A stretch of DNA of 8,190 bases from Clostridiales bacterium (GTDB lineage: Bacteria; Bacillota; Clostridia; Oscillospirales; Oscillospiraceae), in contig DPCD01000154.1 in the NCBI GenBank assembly GCA_003516765.1, forward strand, positions 4,234-12,423. Direction: 5' to 3'. Position numbers and translations under genes: made by a program. Under the pieces are notes generated by a model. It saw nothing but the letters and a program-made list of their open reading frames with translations, had not been told where the DNA came from and searched no databases. Of this stretch, positions 4,936-8,190 are shown one piece after another; positions within the stretch are counted from its first letter, which is position 1, and every line of letters begins with the position of its first letter.

Positions 4936-5354
4936 TACGTCCAGCCCTCCAAACACTCCTGCCCGGTCATATCTGCAAGCGCCGTTTCCGCTGCGCGGGC
5001 AACACCTGCAATCTCAGCTGCCCTGCGGCTCATGGAACGGGCAAAGCGCCGCACATCCTCCGGGCACTCGGGCAGGAAATATCCGTCCCTATTATTGGAC
5101 AGAATCAGTTTCCCATCTTTGCGTTCCTGCTGGATTTTGAGCCGCACCACGCGCTCGTTCATGCCAGTTAGAGCCACAAGTTCCCGCAGCGTTGTACCGT
5201 TCCCTGCGCCGCTATGTAGTAGATCAGAAATGGATGGCGTTTTCCGCAAAATTGTGTTATAATCCTTCATGGGATACAAGGTCTCCAACCCGTTTCCCGC
5301 CGCCCTTGCCGGTGTTCCAGCACCGACAGGGGCTTTTTCGTTTTCATATCGCAT
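4935..5354 (-). CDS. HTH phage regulatory protein, 139 aa
   Basis: The core GTTLRELVALTGMNERVVRL with KIQQERKDGK and ILSNNRDGYFLP (residues ~52-95) is a winged-helix-type DNA-binding fold: helix-turn-helix then a beta wing ending in the Gly-Tyr-Phe-Leu-Pro motif often seen in Clostridia phage early proteins. A helical C-terminus (RSMSRRAAEIAGVARAAE) follows. I chose ATG 5352-5354 because it overlaps the upstream stop (ATGCGATATGA) and has GGGAGG eight bases upstream. An internal ATG at 5268-5270 would give 111 residues with a weaker GGAGA site. The 28-residue extension (KAPVGAGTPARAAGNGL) is encoded by a long hairpin (5302-5333). Likely an early regulator or replication-module DNA-binding protein; the target is unknown. 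Confidence 0.65.
   Translation of the reverse strand: MRYENEKAPVGAGTPARAAGNGLETLYPMKDYNTILRKTPSISDLLHSGAGNGTTLRELVALTGMNERVVRLKIQQERKDGKLILSNNRDGYFLPECPEDVRRFARSMSRRAAEIAGVARAAETALADMTGQECLEGWT
5255..5263 (+). promoter_or_regulatory. Extended -10 element on the + strand (possible antisense promoter)
   Basis: TGTTATAAT (5255-5263) is a perfect TG-n-TATAAT extended -10. The hexamer 17 bases upstream (TGGCGT, 5235-5240) is a poor -35, but extended -10 promoters do not always need one. An RNA starting near 5270 would run about 65-70 bases to the + strand terminator at 5302-5338, antisense to the start of the HTH gene. It sits inside coding sequence of that gene, so it could be accidental. Confidence 0.35.
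5302..5338 (+). terminator. Long + strand hairpin with T5 tract (intrinsic terminator-like)
   Basis: GCCCTTGCCGGTG (5302-5314) pairs with CACCGACAGGGGC (5321-5333) at 12 of 13 positions, one of them a wobble, around a six-base loop, then TTTTT (5334-5338). It is a textbook intrinsic terminator for + strand RNA. In the - strand mRNA it is a hairpin preceded by an A-run just after the HTH gene's start. No + strand gene precedes it. Confidence 0.6.
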
Positions 5355-5604
5355 CGGCACGACCTCCCGGAACGACCGCCAACGGACGAATCGCGCTTGG
5401 CTGCACAATCGGTGTCTTCGTCGATTGCCCACTGAAGAAATCATCGAGTACGCCGAGATCGACCAGGTACTTTGCCCCAACGCGAACACTCGGAATTTCA
5501 CCAGACCGAACCAACCGGCGCAACGCAGTCTTCGTGACTGCGGTATTCGGGTCTGCCTGCCGAAGGAAAGCCGCCGCTTCGTCGATTGTTCTCATTTTCC
5601 TCAA
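5344..5604 (-). CDS. Excisionase-like small HTH protein, 86 aa
   Basis: RTIDEAAAFLRQADPN with TALRRLVRSGEIPSVRVGAK (residues ~5-45) is the MerR-like winged HTH of excisionase-family proteins: 'T-x-x-E-A-A-x-x-L ... T-x-x-x-L-R-R-L-V-R-S-G-x-I-P-x-V-R-x-G-x-K-Y', with YLVDLGVLDDFF finishing the domain. Excisionases bend DNA at attachment sites and steer integrase toward excision; this group also includes simple DNA-binding regulators. The start is either TTG at 5602-5604, which overlaps the upstream TGA by four bases (TTGA) with AAGGAGG about ten bases before, or ATG at 5593-5595, three residues shorter with a site too close. It is second in the leftward operon and opposite in direction to the integrase, so expression on induction makes sense. 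Confidence 0.7.
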   Translation of the reverse strand: MRKMRTIDEAAAFLRQADPNTAVTKTALRRLVRSGEIPSVRVGAKYLVDLGVLDDFFSGQSTKTPIVQPSAIRPLAVVPGGRADAI

Positions 5605-5786
5605 GCACCCGCCGCCTCCTTCGCCAATTCTTCAATGATTCTGAAAATCATCTGCTTTTCGTCAGCGGGTAACTCCCTTCGCATTTTTCTCGAAAGACTG
5701 CTGTCAGCAATTCCCATGACATCAGCAACTTGCCAAAGGAACACGCCGTTTCCTGCCGCTGCGCGGCGAATATCCTGATTTTGCAT
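5601..5786 (-). CDS. Cro-like small HTH protein, first gene of leftward operon, 61 aa
   Basis: MQNQDIRRAAAGNGVFLWQV followed by ADVMGIADSSLSRKMRRELP (residues 1-40) forms a compact helix-turn-helix of the XRE style, and the end (DEKQMIFRIIEELAKE) is a helix. At 61 residues it is little more than a DNA-binding domain, as Cro-type phage regulators are. ATG 5784-5786 has GGGAGGTGG four bases upstream; an in-frame ATG at 5801 would start before that site and is unlikely. As the first gene behind the leftward promoter and facing the repressor, it probably represses the lysogeny promoter or tunes early transcription. It shares a four-base overlap with the excisionase-like gene. Confidence 0.7.
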   Translation of the reverse strand: MQNQDIRRAAAGNGVFLWQVADVMGIADSSLSRKMRRELPADEKQMIFRIIEELAKEAAGA

Positions 5787-5811
5787 GATTCCACCTCCCA
5801 TTCAAAAACTC

Positions 5812-5840
5812 TTGACGTTTTCGTGCTCAGCTGATACAAT
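5812..5840 (+). promoter_or_regulatory. Candidate rightward promoter for repressor and integrase
   Basis: TTGACG (5812-5817), a 17-base spacer and TACAAT (5835-5840) each match five of six consensus bases. Transcription would start near 5847 and give a leader of about 125 bases before the repressor ATG at 5971 (GAGGAG seven bases upstream). The -10 overlaps an interrupted inverted repeat CTGAT...ATCAG (5831-5851), a possible operator. Confidence 0.55.
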
Positions 5841-5850
5841 GAAGCCATCA

Positions 5851-5937
5851 GTGCTACTCTTGTTGACTTCAACGATAGTATAGCACACTTGTAGAGCAAC
5901 TGGCAATAGTCGAACAAAAGTTTCAACAGATATGAAA
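5851..5937. promoter_or_regulatory. Candidate operator repeats in the switch region
   Basis: GTTGACTTCAAC (5862-5873) is a 5+2+5 palindrome at the predicted leftward start point. GTGCTA (5851-5856) and TAGCAC (5881-5886) flank it as a second inverted pair with nearly the same centre. The half-site TTCAAC recurs at 5922-5927, inside TTTCA...TGAAA (5921-5937). Such nested short repeats between divergently organised HTH genes are typical operators for repressor or Cro-like protein. Which protein binds is unknown. Confidence 0.4.
5877..5906 (-). promoter_or_regulatory. Candidate leftward (lytic) promoter
   Basis: On the - strand, TTGCCA (5906-5901), an 18-base spacer and TATACT (5882-5877) with a TG one base upstream make an extended -10 promoter. 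It would start near 5870 and drive the operon beginning with the Cro-like gene at 5786. It lies to the right of the rightward promoter, so the two point at each other and their transcripts would overlap by roughly 25 bases. Confidence 0.5.
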
Positions 5938-5970
5938 TAATTAGAGCATTTTCTATAGAGGAGTAAACAT

Positions 5971-6660
5971 ATGGAGCGTAAAGAAAACAGACTTCCCATA
6001 TTTACAGAACGTTTTCGTTCTTTACAAAGAGATCGGACAAATACCGAGTTTGCCGATTTTTTGGGCCTTTCACGTCAAACTGTAGGCTTTTACTGCAATG
6101 GTGACCGCCTTCCTGATGTTATAACTTTAAAACAAATTTCTGAAAGGTGCAATGTAACAACAGATTGGTTACTTGGCATAACTGATGTCGCCACTCAAGA
6201 TAGCGATAAACGTTTAATCTGCGAATATACGGGGTTAAACGAAAACTCGATAGATTTTCTCCATAATCTTATAGCAGACAAGGATAAAAATGGAGTATAT
6301 CCGGCCGGATTTACAGACGAAATGTACACGCCCAAATCATTGCTAAATGATATATTTAGCAATGATTTGGGAGAACCGTTTATTAGTATGGTCGACCTAT
6401 GTTATGGTATCAATGAACTGTACGAAGAAAACGATAGCACCCAATTAGTCGTTACAGAGATTACCGCAAAATCTGATTTTGCCCGCGGAAGAACCATTCA
6501 AAGACTTTCTCATAACGATTTAGCTAAACTAAAAATTGAATATGCAAAATCAATGTTTTCAAAATATATCGATGTATTTGTTGAATCGCACGAAAGAACA
6601 GCAAAGTGGAAAAAGGAAGAAAATGAGAGAAAAGATTTTTGTAAAAATCAAACAGACTGA
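5971..6660 (+). CDS. HTH (XRE-type) phage repressor, 229 aa
   Basis: Residues ~12-72 form an XRE/CI-type DNA-binding domain: FTERFRSLQRDR, then TEFADFLGLSRQTVGFYCNG and RLPDVITLKQISERCNV ending TTDWLLGI, the usual five-helix layout. The C-terminal ~150 residues are helical and charged, with no Ser-Lys LexA/S24 peptidase motif visible, so induction is probably not by RecA-driven self-cleavage; a partner antirepressor or other signal may be needed. ATG 5971 has GAGGAG seven bases upstream. The gene is visibly AT-rich against GC-rich neighbours, and carries a perfect 18-bp inverted repeat at 6331-6371 (residues ~121-134). It faces the Cro-like gene across the switch region and precedes the integrase by 36 bases. 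Likely the lysogenic repressor. Confidence 0.8.
   Translation: MERKENRLPIFTERFRSLQRDRTNTEFADFLGLSRQTVGFYCNGDRLPDVITLKQISERCNVTTDWLLGITDVATQDSDKRLICEYTGLNENSIDFLHNLIADKDKNGVYPAGFTDEMYTPKSLLNDIFSNDLGEPFISMVDLCYGINELYEENDSTQLVVTEITAKSDFARGRTIQRLSHNDLAKLKIEYAKSMFSKYIDVFVESHERTAKWKKEENERKDFCKNQTD
6331..6371. repeat. Perfect 18-bp inverted repeat with 5-base loop inside the repressor gene
   Basis: The left arm CCCAAATCATTGCTAAAT (6331-6348) and right arm ATTTAGCAATGATTTGGG (6354-6371) are exact complements around GATAT. The RNA would form an 18-bp hairpin in mid-coding sequence. No T-run follows, so it is not an intrinsic terminator. The reading frame passes through without a stop, encoding SLLNDIFSNDLG. 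Confidence 0.9.
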
Positions 6661-6676
6661 TGGTAGGATCACCAGA

Positions 6677-6699
6677 AAGGAGCAAATGACTTAAGTATG
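6677..6699 (+). promoter_or_regulatory. Integrase translation start region with two-codon minicistron
   Basis: The only good ribosome site, AAGGAG (6677-6682), lies 14 bases before the integrase ATG (6697), which is long. Between them ATG ACT TAA (6686-6694) is a complete two-codon reading frame ending two bases before the integrase start. No other in-frame start is available after the TAG at 6664. Reinitiation from this minicistron or a spacing-weakened start could keep integrase low; both are inference. Confidence 0.35.
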
Positions 6700-8085
6700 G
6701 CAAACATCAAACGGATTGAGGGCAAGACCGGCGTCTCTTTCCAGATCACCGTCACGCAGGGTAGAGACATCAGCGGCAAGCAGGTGCGCCACTACCGGAC
6801 GTGGAAACCGGAAGGCAAAATGACCGAGCGACAGATGCAGAAGGCCGTGGAGCGGGCAGCAGCGGACTTTGAGCGGGAAATTGAGCAGGGATACCAGACC
6901 GACAATCGCCAGACGTTTTCTTCCTATGCCCGCTACGTCATCGCCCTCAAAAGAAGCGCCGGTATCAAAGAGCGGACGCTTTCACACTACGAATATCTGC
7001 TTTCCCGCTGCGATCAGGCAATCGGACATCTGCGCCTCTGCGACATCCGACCGCAGCACTTGAACCTGTTCTATCAGAATCTGCAAGAAGAAGGCGTACG
7101 CAGCGGCAAGAGCCGCGCAACGGCGAAGCTTGACCTCGGGGCTTATCTCAAAAAAGCGGGCGTGACGCGCGATGCACTGGCCTCCAGAGCGGGTGTATCA
7201 CCGACTACGATCACGACAGCCTGCCGGAAGGAGCCCATCATGGAGGCCAAAGCAGACCAGATCTCCGCCGCGTTGGGCAGAAAAACAAAAGACCTGTTCA
7301 GCATCGAACAGGACAAAACGCCGCTTTCAGCAAAGACCGTCGCGGAATATCACAGGTTTATTCACACCGTCATGCAGCAGGCAGAAGACGAGCTCCTGAT
7401 TCCCTACAACCCGGCGGCAAAGGCTTCTGCGCCGAAGGTTGGAAAAACCAAACCGGATTTTTATGAGCCGGACACCGTCGCCGCCATTCTGGACGCAGCA
7501 GAGCAGGAACCCATCAAGTGGGAGACAATGCTGCACCTGTTTCTGATCACAGGAAGACGCCGTGAAGACATCTGCGGTCTCAAGTGGGAGAAAATCGACT
7601 TCGAGAACCATATCGTCTGCATCGACACTTCGCTTCTTTATCTCCCGAAGCTCGGCATTTATGAAAGCACGACGAAGACGGAGAACACGACGTTTCTTCC
7701 GCTCCCGGAAGAAACCATGCAGCTTTTGCGGGAATACCGGGCGTGGTACAATGAACTTCGTCTCAAGAACGGCGACCGCTGGCAAGACAGCGGCTTTCTG
7801 TTTGTGAAAAACAATGGCGCACCGATTCACCCGGACAGCTTCGCGGGCTGGCTGCGCAAGTTCACAAAGCGTCATAACCTCCCGCACCTGCATCCGCATG
7901 GATTCCGGCACACAAACGCCTCCATGCTGATCGGAAACGGCGTGGACGTGGTCACAGTTGCAAACAGGCTCGGTCATGCCGATGTTTCCACGACGCTGGA
8001 CATTTACTCGCACGCCATCAACGAGGCGAAAGCGAAGGCGTCCGAGACGCTGGCGGACGTGATGCTCCGACGCAAAAAGGCATAA
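6697..8085 (+). CDS. int: Phage tyrosine integrase with inserted HTH-like domain, 462 aa
   Basis: A tyrosine recombinase catalysing phage integration and excision. The arm-type N-terminus (residues 1-65) reads SFQITVTQGRDISGKQ, then a SAM-like core-binding domain starts near 73 (TFSSYARYVIALKR). Residues ~143-207 hold an inserted XRE-like HTH (YLKKAGVTRDALASRAGVSP), after which the core-binding domain resumes (LSAKTVAEYHRFIHTVMQQA). The catalytic domain shows Arg288 (TGRRRED), Lys327 (TTKTEN), His401 and Arg404 (HPHGFRH), His427 (LGHADVSTT) and the nucleophile Tyr437 (DIYSH), so all six active-site residues are in place. At 462 residues it is longer than typical (~370-400), the excess matching the insert. 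It follows the repressor on the same strand and probably shares its transcript; a terminator-like hairpin follows. Confidence 0.93.
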   Translation: MANIKRIEGKTGVSFQITVTQGRDISGKQVRHYRTWKPEGKMTERQMQKAVERAAADFEREIEQGYQTDNRQTFSSYARYVIALKRSAGIKERTLSHYEYLLSRCDQAIGHLRLCDIRPQHLNLFYQNLQEEGVRSGKSRATAKLDLGAYLKKAGVTRDALASRAGVSPTTITTACRKEPIMEAKADQISAALGRKTKDLFSIEQDKTPLSAKTVAEYHRFIHTVMQQAEDELLIPYNPAAKASAPKVGKTKPDFYEPDTVAAILDAAEQEPIKWETMLHLFLITGRRREDICGLKWEKIDFENHIVCIDTSLLYLPKLGIYESTTKTENTTFLPLPEETMQLLREYRAWYNELRLKNGDRWQDSGFLFVKNNGAPIHPDSFAGWLRKFTKRHNLPHLHPHGFRHTNASMLIGNGVDVVTVANRLGHADVSTTLDIYSHAINEAKAKASETLADVMLRRKKA

Positions 8086-8089
8086 AAAA

Positions 8090-8122
8090 ACGGCGGGCAA
8101 GCAGTGTCCACCGTGATTTTTG
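8090..8122 (+). terminator. Weak intrinsic terminator after the integrase gene
   Basis: ACGGCGG (8090-8096) pairs with CCACCGT (8108-8114) at six of seven positions across an 11-base loop, followed by GA and TTTTT (8117-8121). It starts five bases after the integrase stop. The single mismatch and large loop make it weaker than the two + strand hairpins elsewhere in the window. Confidence 0.4.
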
Positions 8123-8128
8123 TTCGGC

Positions 8129-8150
8129 TGTGCGTAAAATGTGCGGTAAA
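8129..8150. repeat. Short direct repeats downstream of integrase (possible arm-type sites)
   Basis: TGTGCGTAAA (8129-8138) and TGTGCGGTAAA (8140-8150) are near-identical direct repeats 11 bases apart, one helical turn. Short repeats next to an integrase gene at a prophage edge are often integrase arm-binding sites near attP. No attachment core can be identified without the other prophage end. Confidence 0.35.
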
Positions 8151-8190
8151 TCAAAATCCGTAAGAGAGAAAGTATGCAGAAAAATTAGAA

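Noticed and set aside
4567..5262. 231-codon open frame on the + strand
   Set aside because: It runs antisense across the initiator and HTH genes, has no ribosome site, contains Ser/Arg-rich shadow-type composition, and its frame is explained by the GC-rich coding strand opposite.
5839..5883. 14-codon hydrophobic peptide on the + strand (MKPSVLLLLTSTIV)
   Set aside because: Its ATG overlaps the -10 of the rightward promoter, upstream of the predicted start of transcription, and there is no ribosome site.
5802..5999. 65-codon - strand frame across the switch region
   Set aside because: Covers both promoters and the operator repeats, lacks a ribosome site, and resembles no protein I know.
7327..8154. 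275-codon open frame on the - strand
   Set aside because: Antisense shadow of the integrase; protein is Val/Arg/His-rich without recognisable motifs and the integrase frame has a complete active site.
1..8190. CRISPR array, tRNA, rRNA or insertion sequence
   Set aside because: No regularly spaced repeats beyond the 20-bp iterons, no cloverleaf or rRNA-like stretch, and no transposase apart from the phage integrase.

Overview
The window reads as the control, replication and integration end of a temperate phage (prophage) in a moderately GC-rich Clostridia-type host. Gram-positive Shine-Dalgarno sequences (GGAGG, GGGGGTGA), several TTG starts and protein styles I associate with gut Oscillospiraceae/Ruminococcaceae (Faecalibacterium-like) prophages point there. 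The taxon is an inference from style, not a database match.

Layout. About 5800-5970 is a genetic switch region. To its right, on the + strand, lie an AT-rich HTH repressor gene (5971-6660), a tyrosine integrase with an extra HTH-like domain inserted in its core-binding region (6697-8085), and a terminator plus short direct repeats near the window edge. To its left, everything is on the - strand in one tightly overlapped operon: a Cro-like HTH protein (5601-5786), an excisionase-like protein (5344-5604), a second HTH protein (4935-5354), a replication initiator-like protein (4186-4935), a DnaB-type helicase (2926-4170), a small protein (2763-2939), a sigma-70-like protein (2079-2687), an HTH protein possibly related to terminase small subunits (1661-2029), three proteins of unknown role (1443-1664, 1177-1446, 509-1180), a 32-residue membrane peptide (395-493), an 81-residue protein (145-390) and the first 52 codons of a tail tape-measure protein running off the left edge.

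How it works together. Repressor and integrase probably form the lysogeny unit. The leftward promoter near 5877-5906 would drive the lytic operon: Cro-like control, excision, replication, then late control and tail. The replication gene carries a lambda-ori-like array inside its linker: 20-bp iterons (4566-4645) next to an AT-rich hexamer array (4531-4566). The helicase it would recruit is encoded next.

Most interesting signals: the in-gene origin; a perfect 18-bp inverted repeat inside the repressor gene (6331-6371); a hairpin that would hide the ribosome site of the sigma-like gene; two + strand promoter/terminator pairs that could make tiny antisense RNAs in the leaders of - strand genes; a sigma-like protein that appears to lack its region-4 HTH; and the absence of terminase-large, portal and capsid genes between the replication module and the tape-measure gene.
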